Assembly: GCA_002328075.1 (NCBI GenBank)
Contig: DCVT01000009.1
Location: 1 to 62,760 of the forward strand
Length of the DNA stretch: 62,760 nt
DNA from: Anaerolineales bacterium UBA2181
Lineage (GTDB): Bacteria > Chloroflexota > Anaerolineae > Promineifilales > UBA4811
Reading direction: 5' to 3'
Shown: in pieces, positions 47,782 through 56,645 of the stretch
Layout of the letters: the number at the start of each line of letters is the position of its first letter
How positions within the stretch are numbered: position 1 is the first letter of the stretch
Program-made: the position numbers and the translations under genes
Notes under the pieces: model-generated
Database searches by the model: none
Seen by the model: only the letters and a program-made list of their open reading frames with translations
What the model was told of the DNA's origin: nothing

Positions 47782-50700
47782 ATGAAAGCCAGTGTGACAA
47801 GAATCTCGGTCCTGTTGGCGCTGCTGGTCGGGCTGGTGCCCGGGTGGGCCTCGCCGACTACAAATGCCCACGCCGCGGCCGCCGCGCCCCTGGCGCACGA
47901 CGTTCGCATCAGCCAGGTCTATGGCGGCGGGGGGAACAGCGGGGCCACCTATACGCACGACTTTGTCGAGTTGTTCAACGCCGGCGCTACTCCTGTCAGC
48001 CTGAACGGTTGGTCGGTGCAGTACGCCTCGGCGACGGGTTCGTCCTGGCAGGTCACCAACCTGACTGGATCACTCGCGCCCGGCGGCTACTATCTGATCC
48101 AGCAGGCGCAGGGCGCGGGCGGCACCACGCCCCTGCCCACGCCGGAGGCGACCGGCAGCATTGCCATGAGCGCCACGGCCGGCAAGGTGGCGCTGGTCAA
48201 CTCGACCACGTCGCTTGTCGGCACGTGCCCCACCGGCGGCGGCATCATCGATTTCGTCGGTTACGGATCCACCGCCAGTTGCTATGAGGGCAGTGGGCCG
48301 ACCCCGGCCCCCAGCAACACCAACGCTGTGTGGCGCGCCGACGGCGGCTGCACCGACTCCGACAGTAACGCGGCCGATTTCAGCGCCGGCGCGCCGGCGC
48401 CGCGCAACAGCAGCTCACCGACCCAATCCTGCGGCCCGTTGGAGCCCGGATTCCAGATCGCCAAGGAAGCGCCGGCTACGGTTGCCAGCGGTGCGGCCTT
48501 TGTCTACACCCTCACGGCCGTCAACCAGACCGGCGAGCTGCGCTCCGGCGTCGTCATCACCGACAGCTTTCCCCCGTCGCTCCTGGTGGGGCCGATCTCG
48601 GACGGCGGAGTGCTGCTGGCGGGCAACGTGGTGAGTTGGACGATCGCTGCTCTCGACGATGCCGCCCTGACGGCGCGCACGGTGCAGGTCACCGCGCCCG
48701 TCACGCCCACCACGCTGGTCAACAGCGACTATGGCGTGTGGGCCTCCGATTGGCTCACGCGCGCTGTCGGCGCTCCGGTCACGACCGAGGTGCGCGAGCC
48801 CCTGCCACCGATCATCCCTATCTATGATATCCAGTACACCACCCAGCCGGGCAGCGGTGGGACGTACCCATCCCCCTATGTGGGACTGGTTATCACGACC
48901 ACCGGAACCGTCTGCGCCCATCTGAGCCGGGGTTATATCATTGCCGAGGCGCCCGGGCCGTGGAGCAGCCTCTATGCCTACAGCGGCACGGGAATCAAGC
49001 CGTTCCTGGGCGGCGAGTATCTGGTGCGTGGCGAGATGCTGGAATACTATGGCATGACCGAGTACTCTTACCCCGGCCGGATCTATTTGGGCGACGGCGA
49101 TGACGTGTGCGCCCCGACGTTGCGCACGGCGGCCCAGATCCCCTACAACAATACGGCCATCAGCGAGCCGTATGAGAGCGTCATCGTCGAGGTGCGCGAC
49201 ATCACCATCACCGCCGTCGACGCCAATCGCGCGTTCTTTACCGACAGCAGCGGCGGCACCGGCGCCATCGGCCGTGAGGGATTCTTTCCTCCCGACATGG
49301 CGGTGGGTCAGCAGTACATTCATGTGCGTGGGCCGGTCTTCTATACGTATGACGAATACCGCATCATGCCGCCCACCGCGGCCGATATCCGACTGCTGGA
49401 CCTGACCCCGCCACAGGTTGTCGAGACGATCCCCGCCCCGGAGGCGACCGGCGTCAACCCACACCGGCCGCTGTACGCCACCTTTAGCGAGTCGATCGAA
49501 CCGGCGACGGTCAACGCATCCACGTTTTTACTCGACGGGCCGGGCGGGAATGTGTCGGGCCAGGTGATCTATGATCCGGCCACCCGCCGGGCCACCTTTG
49601 CCCCCGACACGGCGCTGGCCGCTGATGGCCTCCACACGGCGACGCTCACCGCCGGCATCGAGGACCTATCGGACAACCCGCTGGCGGCATTCAATTGGAG
49701 CTTTGCCACTGGGCCGCTGGATGTCACACCGCCGACCATCGTCGATCGTGTTCCCGGCCCCGGTGCGGTTGACGTCCCGCTGAGCGCCGATCTGGTGATC
49801 ACCTTCACCGAGAGCTTGCGACCCGAGACGGTGATCGGGACGCACTTTATCCTGAGCGGGCCGTATGGGAACGTGCCATGGGACAGCGTTGCCTACAACG
49901 ATACCACCTTTCGTTTGACGCTCAACCCGCGCGGGCTGCTGCTGCCCGAGGTCGAATACACCCTCACCGTTGACGAGGCGGTCACCGACTGGGCCGGCCT
50001 GCCCATCCCGACAGGAGATCGCAGTTGGTCCTTTACCACCGAGGTCGAGCCGCCGATGCGGGCCTATCACGGCGACCTCCACAACCACACCTCCTACTCT
50101 GATGGCGCCGGGACGCCAAACCTGGCCTTTACCACCGCCCGGAACGCCGGGCTCGACTTTTTGGGGATCACCGACCACTCGTACTCCATCGGGGACGGAC
50201 AATGGGTGGACACGATGGCCCAGGCCGTGGCGCACACCGAGGACGGCGGGTTCGTCGCTCTGGTGGGATTCGAATATACCCAGGGCGCCGAGGGCCACAT
50301 CAACGTCTACAACACCGTCCGCCGTGCCGTGCGCAGCGACGTTGGCTGCTCGTATTGCGACTTTACCCCCAACCTGGAGCCCGGGGTCACGGTGGATGGC
50401 TTTTACAACTGGCTGGCGAACCCCGGCCTGACCACCATCGACGACAACGGCATCCTGATGATGTTCAACCACCCCGGTTGGATGAACTTTAACGACTGGG
50501 CCTACCACCCCGAGGTTGAGCACCTGGCCCAGTTGGAGGAGGTGGGCAACGGCTGGGGTACGTCGTATGTGTTCTCCTTCGACGAATGGGTCCGCTCGTT
50601 GGACTATGGCTGGCAGGTGGGAGCGACCAACAACTCGGACAATCACTCGCTGTTGTGGGGCACCATCGTCGATCACCGCACCGGCGTGGTGATGCCCGAC

Positions 50701-52884
50701 CTGACCAAGGGTGACCTGATGGACGCGCTGCGCGCCCGGCGGACTTTTGCCACCGAGGACAGCAACTATGGGCTCCATTTCAAGGCCAACGGCTACTGGA
50801 TGGGTTCAGAGCTGCCCAACACCGGCCTGATCGATTTCCTGATCACCTTTGACGATCCCGACGGCGAAGCAACGACGCTGATCGAGCTCTATACCAACCA
50901 GGGGGCGGTCGTCAGCTCCACCCAGCCCTACCTGGGCCAAGGTATGTGGGCGTTTACGCTCGCCATCGACCCTGGCGTGCAGTACTTTTTCGTCATGGCA
51001 ACGCAGGAGGACGGCGACCGGATCGTCTCATCGCCGGTGTGGACCATGGGTGAGGCGAACGTGAGCATCACCGACCTGACGGTCCAGCCGACCATCCCCA
51101 CCGTCTATAACCCCAGCGTCTTTACCGCACGGGTGACCAACCGCGGCCCGGCGGCCGAGACGCTGACGGTGACGTTCAGCATCAACGGCGTGTTGATGGA
51201 TGCCATCCCGTTGGCGGTCGGCAATTGCGATGTGGGGCCCTGTCAGGACGGCTTTGTCCAGGTCTCGTGGCAGCCGACCGCGACCGGCCCGGTCGAGGTG
51301 GTCGCCGCGCTCGAGGGGGCGCCGCCGGGTGACTTGCCCGGCGACAACCATCGCGCGGTCCAACTGCAGGTCACCGACGAAGCGGTGCCGCTGATCCTCA
51401 TCGACGGTGGGCACAACAACGTAGGCATCTCGCCGGCCGAGGTTCGCTCCTTTGTCGCCGACATGACCCACCACGGCTACAACGTCCTTTTCAACCTGGA
51501 CGAGATCACCGCTTCCGACCTCAGCACCGAAACGGTGCGCCTGCTCGTCATCAATGCCTACGGTCCGCACCAGTTGACCACCGCCGAGATCGACGCCATC
51601 GTCGATTTTGCGGCTGCCGGCGGCAACCTGTGGCTCAACGGCATCGCCGACTATACCGGCAAGGTCGAATGGGCCGACACGGCGGCCGACCGCATGAACG
51701 AGCTGGTGGCGGCAGTGGAGGGCCGCGTGGGCCACCATGTTCCCATGCGCATAAACGACGACCAGGTGGCAGACGGGAACAACAACAACGGCTACAAGTG
51801 GGGCGTCGTCTATCACCTCTTTCCGACGTGGGAAGCGACCGGCGTGGGCGTCAACGTGCAAGAGATCCAAACCTGGTCGATCTGCTCGCTGATGAGCCGA
51901 GATAGGGGACCGCTGACGCCGGATGCCTTGGGCGAGAATGGCTTCTTGATGGTGATGGGCGACCTGGACGCGGGTTCGTCCAGCGGCCCGCACTATAGTA
52001 CGACGCTCAATCGCACCCACAACTCGGACGAAGACAGCTGGGGCGATGCCTATATCTACCCCGCAGGCATCAATCTGGCCGGGGCGGCCGGCTATGCCAT
52101 CCCCGGCGCCGGGCGCATCTTTATGTTCGGCGATTCGAACGACGCCTTTAACACCTTTGCCTACGTCGCAGGCGACGGCAAGCAGAACGAGTTGTTCAAC
52201 CTGCAGGTGGTGATGTGGCTGCTGGGCGACCCACTCCAGCGGCGCGACATCGCCGAGGTGCGCGCCGGCGGCAACCAGCCCGAGATGCTGAACAAGCTGG
52301 TGTGGATCGAAGGCGTGATCACGGCCGCCTATGGCGAGTTTTTCAACGTGCTCTATGTACAGGACGACACCGGCGGCATCACCGTCCACGCCCCGGCCGG
52401 AGACATCTATGCCGAGGACTATACTCGTGGCACGCTGGTGCGCGTGGTCGGCACCGTCGGCATCTATCAGGGCGACACCGAAATCGAGTTCTTTGAGGCT
52501 GAGATGGTGCAGGTCATTGGCGATGGCCAGGTTCCCGAACCGTTGCCGTTGACCACCCACCAGGCAGCGCTGGAGGAGAACCAGGGCTGGCTGGTGCAGA
52601 TCACCGGCACCATCGCGGCGCGCTCGAACGACCTGTCGGCGCTGTGGGTCACTGACGGCAGCGGTCTTGTCCGCGCGTTCATCGATGGCTACAACGGCGA
52701 TTGGTCCGACATGGGTGTGATGGATCGCGTCACCGTCATGGGACTGGCCTCGGAGGACGGAGACGGCCCGCGCATCCGGGTGCGCAACTACCAGATGCAC
52801 CCTGAGCGTCCCGACGACGCCGTGATCCTGTCACGGGCTACTCGCTTCTATCTGCCTGTTGCGGTGCGCTTGGCGAGTCCTTGA
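47782..52884 (+). CDS. Giant secreted LTD protein with CehA/McbA-type PHP metallohydrolase
   Basis: A 1700-residue exported protein; signal peptide ends near NAHAAAA. In order: lamin-tail domain (about 40-210; nearly the same as in the previous gene), DUF11-like segment, OB segment, two Big_5-type Ig repeats (ETIPAPEATGVNPHRPLYAT, DRVPGPGAVDVPLSADLVIT), and a PHP metallohydrolase from about residue 755 (YHGDLHNHTSYSDG, LGITDHSYS, MMFNHPGWMN, TNNSDNHSL). Then a CARDB repeat, a GATase-like alpha/beta domain (LILIDGGHNNVGI) and a final OB segment. It ends FYLPVAVRLASP. Metal-dependent phosphoester or ester hydrolysis is likely; the substrate is unknown. Confidence 0.87.
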   Translation: MKASVTRISVLLALLVGLVPGWASPTTNAHAAAAAPLAHDVRISQVYGGGGNSGATYTHDFVELFNAGATPVSLNGWSVQYASATGSSWQVTNLTGSLAPGGYYLIQQAQGAGGTTPLPTPEATGSIAMSATAGKVALVNSTTSLVGTCPTGGGIIDFVGYGSTASCYEGSGPTPAPSNTNAVWRADGGCTDSDSNAADFSAGAPAPRNSSSPTQSCGPLEPGFQIAKEAPATVASGAAFVYTLTAVNQTGELRSGVVITDSFPPSLLVGPISDGGVLLAGNVVSWTIAALDDAALTARTVQVTAPVTPTTLVNSDYGVWASDWLTRAVGAPVTTEVREPLPPIIPIYDIQYTTQPGSGGTYPSPYVGLVITTTGTVCAHLSRGYIIAEAPGPWSSLYAYSGTGIKPFLGGEYLVRGEMLEYYGMTEYSYPGRIYLGDGDDVCAPTLRTAAQIPYNNTAISEPYESVIVEVRDITITAVDANRAFFTDSSGGTGAIGREGFFPPDMAVGQQYIHVRGPVFYTYDEYRIMPPTAADIRLLDLTPPQVVETIPAPEATGVNPHRPLYATFSESIEPATVNASTFLLDGPGGNVSGQVIYDPATRRATFAPDTALAADGLHTATLTAGIEDLSDNPLAAFNWSFATGPLDVTPPTIVDRVPGPGAVDVPLSADLVITFTESLRPETVIGTHFILSGPYGNVPWDSVAYNDTTFRLTLNPRGLLLPEVEYTLTVDEAVTDWAGLPIPTGDRSWSFTTEVEPPMRAYHGDLHNHTSYSDGAGTPNLAFTTARNAGLDFLGITDHSYSIGDGQWVDTMAQAVAHTEDGGFVALVGFEYTQGAEGHINVYNTVRRAVRSDVGCSYCDFTPNLEPGVTVDGFYNWLANPGLTTIDDNGILMMFNHPGWMNFNDWAYHPEVEHLAQLEEVGNGWGTSYVFSFDEWVRSLDYGWQVGATNNSDNHSLLWGTIVDHRTGVVMPDLTKGDLMDALRARRTFATEDSNYGLHFKANGYWMGSELPNTGLIDFLITFDDPDGEATTLIELYTNQGAVVSSTQPYLGQGMWAFTLAIDPGVQYFFVMATQEDGDRIVSSPVWTMGEANVSITDLTVQPTIPTVYNPSVFTARVTNRGPAAETLTVTFSINGVLMDAIPLAVGNCDVGPCQDGFVQVSWQPTATGPVEVVAALEGAPPGDLPGDNHRAVQLQVTDEAVPLILIDGGHNNVGISPAEVRSFVADMTHHGYNVLFNLDEITASDLSTETVRLLVINAYGPHQLTTAEIDAIVDFAAAGGNLWLNGIADYTGKVEWADTAADRMNELVAAVEGRVGHHVPMRINDDQVADGNNNNGYKWGVVYHLFPTWEATGVGVNVQEIQTWSICSLMSRDRGPLTPDALGENGFLMVMGDLDAGSSSGPHYSTTLNRTHNSDEDSWGDAYIYPAGINLAGAAGYAIPGAGRIFMFGDSNDAFNTFAYVAGDGKQNELFNLQVVMWLLGDPLQRRDIAEVRAGGNQPEMLNKLVWIEGVITAAYGEFFNVLYVQDDTGGITVHAPAGDIYAEDYTRGTLVRVVGTVGIYQGDTEIEFFEAEMVQVIGDGQVPEPLPLTTHQAALEENQGWLVQITGTIAARSNDLSALWVTDGSGLVRAFIDGYNGDWSDMGVMDRVTVMGLASEDGDGPRIRVRNYQMHPERPDDAVILSRATRFYLPVAVRLASP

Positions 52885-52901
52885 TAGGGTGGAGACAGCT
52901 G

Positions 52902-52927
52902 GGTGGGGGGCAGGCGTGTCCCCCACC
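52902..52927 (+). terminator. Hairpin after the giant LTD/PHP gene
   Basis: GGTGGGGG and CCCCCACC form a perfect 8-bp stem with a 10-base loop, 17 bases after the stop. No U tract is present. Confidence 0.5.
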
Positions 52928-53235
52928 ATCCACCTGCAGACGTTTTGACTGCGGGCGCGCCACGGGCCTGGCGGCCACAGATGTCCGCTCGCTGGTCGAG
53001 AAAGGCGATCACGAAAGGTGCGATAGCCCACGGTCAACGACGCTTGCCCGGTCTCCGTGGACCCGCACCGACAGGTCACCTGGAGATCACAGGCTTGACG
53101 GTCTAGAGTGTGCGCATCGAGTCAGCCTCTTTTCAGCCCAGGTTATTGGGTTGGAATCCAGGCCCGGCTGTGGTTTCGGTCACTCGGTGCGTGCAACCTC
53201 CTTGTTTTTGGTCTGAGAACTCACCTCCGTCTGAT
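52928..53235. other. 308-base convergent intergenic stretch with no supported gene
   Basis: Lies between two convergent genes. The frames crossing it carry no recognisable motif. Confidence 0.5.
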
Positions 53236-53802
53236 CTATCGACTGGACAACCGGCTTGACCCGGTCCGGGGTGTTGATTGCTGCGCAGAGACCTGCGGGA
53301 GCGAGAGGGGAAGCTGCTGGCTGACGGTAGAATAGACGGCGAGCGGGATGTAGAGCCGAGTTGTTGCCCACAGATGCAGCGACTGGTCCTTGTAGAGCAG
53401 TTTCCAAAAGATGCCCGAGATGGCTTGAACGTTCACGGGCGAAAAGTCGCCGGTCCGCGTCGAGCTGTAGGTCAACAGGAAGAAGCGGTCACCGACGCGC
53501 GGCGTATATCCTCCGACAGAGCTGACGTTGAGCGCACCGGCCAATTCCACGTTGGCACCGCTAAACTGAGAATAATCGACCGCAGGCGTGGTCCCGCCAA
53601 TGACCAGGGCGGTCACCCCGCCAGCTTGCAGCGAAAAGACGTAGGTATTCAATCTGCCGGATCACAGATACAAGGTTCCGGCGTTGCGGAAGGCTCCGCC
53701 CCCGTGTGTGATTGCCGACCCTGAGGACTCGACGGTAAAGGTAGCGCCGGCCTGGCTGGTAAAGCTCGAGGATGTCGGGTTGATGTACAGCTCACCGGTC
53801 TT

Positions 53803-53960
53803 GTTCCAGGTAGCGGTGCCGGCGTTGTTGAATGTGCGGCCCTCGATGAAGAGGATGTTCTCCGAGCCGGTGAAGTTGAGTGCGTTGGTGGCGGTGGTCG
53901 ATCCGCTATCGCGCATCGTCCCGGCGGACCAGTTGACCGTGCCGGCGGTCAGGTGGCCCG
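53803..53960. repeat. Internal direct repeat, copy 1 (partner 54472-54629)
   Basis: About 158 bases, nearly identical to 54472-54629 at a fixed offset of 669 bases (223 codons). It codes for the GHLTAGTVNWSAGTM...GRTFNN...TATWN unit of the surface protein. Whole-codon spacing and high DNA identity point to recent duplication or gene conversion. Confidence 0.75.
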
Positions 53961-54471
53961 GGCCCAGCAAGGTCCCGTTGGTGTCCGACATGTTCAGGAT
54001 GGCGATATCGGCGGTGGTGGTGTCGGTGGTCAGGCTCAGCCTGGCGTAGTTGATGCCGGTGATGGTGGCGGTGCCGGGAAACGAGAAGGCGCCGTCGACA
54101 TTGGCCGCACCGGCGATTTCGATCGTTCCGGTCCCGGTGCTGGTCACGTTTCCGTTCAGGTTGATGGCAGCGTAGAGACCGTGCAGGCGCAAGGTGGCAC
54201 CGGATACGACGTGGTAAGTGCCGCTGCTGGTCGAGGCAGTGTAGTTGTTCTCGAGCAGAAGCGTCCCGGACCCCGCGCTGAGCACACCGGTGTTGTTGAA
54301 TCGGGTGCGGACGGTGGTGGTATCCGAGCTGGCCTTGGTGAAGGTGCCGGCATTGTTGAACGTTCCTTCCCCGTACACCACGTATGACCCGGCGGTCTGT
54401 ACCGTAAAGGTGGCCCCAGCCTGGTTGTTAAAGCTCGCAGTTGCCGCGTCGGAATACAGGTAGCCGGTGCT

Positions 54472-54629
54472 GTTCCAGGTAGCAGTGCCGGAGTTGTTGA
54501 ATGTGCGGCCCTCGATGAGGAGGATGTTTGCCGAGCCGGTGAAGTTGAGTGCGTTGGTGGCGGTGGTCGATCCGTTGCCGGACATCGTCCCGGCCGACCA
54601 GTTGACGGTGCCGGCGGTCAGGTGACCGT
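54472..54629. repeat. Internal direct repeat, copy 2 (partner 53803-53960)
   Basis: Second copy of the 158-base unit in the same gene and frame. Differences from copy 1 are scattered single bases. Confidence 0.75.
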
Positions 54630-54986
54630 CGCCGGTCAGGGTCCCACCGGAGAGGGTCAGGGAGCCCACGAGGGCGTCCTCGGTTACCGTGACCGCGCCG
54701 CCGGCTATAACCGCATCATCGTCTGCGTCAGGCAGCGCTCCGCAGCTCCACCGGGAGACATCGTTCCAGTTGCCAACGCTGCCGTTCCAGGCGCATTCGG
54801 CAGCTTGTGCGCTGCGCGGAGCCAGAAACAGCGCCGTTAGAAAAAGAACAATGGTAATGTGCCGCGTCCGTCTTGACATCATTCACTCTCCCTGTTGGCT
54901 TATGCACTTGTTACTCTTGGGCGCCTAAGCTGTCGGCCGCTGCCATCTCCTGCGGCGTAGATCGTCGCGTCCCACGGTTACGCTCA

Positions 54987-55241
54987 TCACCCCTGAGAGG
55001 CGATATGTGTCTCCTCCGTACCCTCTACCTGACCTGCGGCTGTGTCGGTTCCCGGCAGCAGCGCTTTCACAAAGGCCTCCAGCGTAGGCCAGTCGCGAAA
55101 GTACCGCGCCTCGCCGCTATTCCCGTGTTGGACCTTGCCGCGCCAGTCGGTCCTGCCGGCGCCCAGGTCTTCCGGCCACATGCGCAGTACAAAGAGGTGT
55201 GAGTCGTATGCCGGCCGGTCTGAAAGCGTGTTGGACACCAT
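54987..55241 (-). CDS. Small hypothetical protein (84 aa)
   Basis: The product contains YDSHLFVLRMWPEDLGAGRT, then DWRGKVQHGNSGEARYFRDW and LEAFVKALL. The HLFVLRxW...WRGxVxH...GExRYFxDWxxLxxF pattern recurs in short uncharacterised proteins of filamentous Chloroflexota. No signal or TM segment is present. It starts 15 bases after the SDR stop on the same strand, so it is probably co-transcribed. The function is unknown. Confidence 0.72.
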   Translation of the reverse strand: MVSNTLSDRPAYDSHLFVLRMWPEDLGAGRTDWRGKVQHGNSGEARYFRDWPTLEAFVKALLPGTDTAAGQVEGTEETHIASQG

Positions 55242-55256
55242 GAGATTGGGACCTCG

Positions 55257-56159
55257 CTATGCTCCCGGGTTGCCAAGCATCTGACGAACCACTGAGGTCA
55301 TCGGTGTCAGCTCCACGCCAAAGGTCCGTGCCACGTCGGTCATGGGGATGGGCGAATCGTACATCTCCATGCCAGCAAGGACGGGCGGAACAATCTCGGG
55401 CAGTCCCGGGATCGCCTGGCCGGGGCCAACAAACTGCACCGGCAGTTCCTGGCCCAGAACCTGACCAAAGGTTTCCACGATGCCGCGCGACGACAGAGGT
55501 TCTGGGCCGCCAATGGCCAATCGTCGGATGATCGCGGCCGGGTGGCCTGCCGTCGCTGCGGCAAAAGCCGCCACGTCCCCGATCGAGATGAGGGAGTGCA
55601 GGCGCTGACCCTGGCCCACCAGCGTGACGGGTTGGCGGGTTTGTAGCGGAATTCCGACGACCATGCCGATCCAGCTCTCCATGAAAAAGTTGGGAGCTAG
55701 CACCGTGTAGGGCATCCCGCTTTCGCGAAGCAGCGCTTCAGTCTCGGCCTTGGCCTGGAAGAGGGGAACTGGGCTATTCGGGTCGGCGCCCAGGAACGAG
55801 GTAAAGATGAACCCCTTCACCCCCGCCGCGCGGGCCGCCTCGATCAGGTTGCGGCTCCCCTGGCGATCCACCGTATCCACGTCGTCCTCGCCGCCGCGCA
55901 TGGCCGAATTGGTGGTGGTGATGACCGTATCGATCCCGTCCAATGCCGCGTCGAGCGATGCGCGGTCCTTGAGGTCGCCATACACCGGCTGGGCGCCGGC
56001 GTCGATCAGGGAACGAGCCGACGTGGAAACCCCTGCAGGGCCATCGCCTCGGCCGGGGAGTTGTGGCGCACCAGGATGCGCATGTCCCTGCCCTCGGCCA
56101 GCAGCCGCTGGGTGATGATGCCACCCAAAACTCCAGTTGCACCAATTATGAGAATCATC
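55257..56159 (-). pseudogene. NmrA/SDR-type NAD(P)-binding protein with a frameshift
   Basis: The start (ATG 56159, AGGAGG upstream) gives the nucleotide-binding loop MILIIGATGVLGGIITQRLL and continues to AEAMALQG. Sense then moves to another frame at the C4 run 56030-56033: VSTSARSLIDAGAQPVYGDL, then KDRASLDAALDGIDTVITTT, FIFTSFLGADPNSPVPLFQA and LGQELPVQFVGPGQ. One extra base in the C run would restore a normal 300-residue NmrA-like NAD(P)-binding protein. So either a recent frameshift or a base-call error. It lies between the small membrane protein and the 84-aa gene, all on one strand. Confidence 0.82.
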
Positions 56160-56201
56160 GGTTTCCTCCTATCCTCCAAACTGCTCGTAACTCCATTCTG
56201 A

Positions 56202-56558
56202 TCACACCAGCCGGGCGGCCCGATTTTGGTTCCAGGGCATGTGCTTGAGAAGTAGCGCGATGCTGCAGCGACCGAGGAACACGACCATGATGGTTCTCAG
56301 GAGAAGCACCAAACAAAAGGGCAGGCGCACGGCCGACCATAGCCCGGTCAGGGTCAGGGCAAAGTACACAATGCGGACCTGGGATGGAAAAGCCATCACG
56401 CTCCGCTCGCGCACGAAGAACACGATCACCTGGAGGGCACTCACGGCCATTACGACATAGTAACCGGGTGTCCATCCAGCTACCGCCGCCACGACAAAGG
56501 CCAAGGTGACGGCCCATAACCACCAAAAGGGATCTGCCAACTCAAGTTTTAACTTCAT
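56202..56558 (-). CDS. Small integral membrane protein (118 aa)
   Basis: Three or four TM segments: WWLWAVTLAFVVAAVAG, YYVVMAVSALQVIVFFV, VRIVYFALTLTGLWSAV and a last short one around LVLLLRTIMVVFLG. The loop RERSVMAFPSQVR is a recurrent feature of uncharacterised membrane proteins in Chloroflexota and Planctomycetota. GAGG lies six bases before the ATG. It is followed by the SDR gene after 42 bases. The function is unknown. Confidence 0.75.
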   Translation of the reverse strand: MKLKLELADPFWWLWAVTLAFVVAAVAGWTPGYYVVMAVSALQVIVFFVRERSVMAFPSQVRIVYFALTLTGLWSAVRLPFCLVLLLRTIMVVFLGRCSIALLLKHMPWNQNRAARLV

Positions 56559-56645
56559 GGCCGCCTCCTCACAGAAACCCTTGCTCTCATTCTATTCCTC
56601 CCTTTCTCGTTGTAACGGTCGTTGTTGGGCGCACATCCCATAACG

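Larger units (their letters stand above)
53236..54882 (-). pseudogene. Secreted repeat-rich beta-helix-type protein split by an in-frame TGA
   Basis: The minus strand encodes a signal peptide (MMSRRTRHITIVLFLTALFL to SAQA) and then a repetitive beta-strand protein (GHLTAGTVNWSAGTM, ALNFTGSANILLIEGRTFNN, twice). It stops at TGA 53664-53662. The same frame continues without a shift (SGRLNTYVFSLQAGGVTALV) into the usual end domain of such proteins and an RLYIPLAVY tail. One nonsense change therefore separates the two halves. Read through, the product would be about 548 residues. It is probably a surface protein. UGA is used as a normal stop elsewhere in the window, so recoding is unlikely. Confidence 0.75.
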
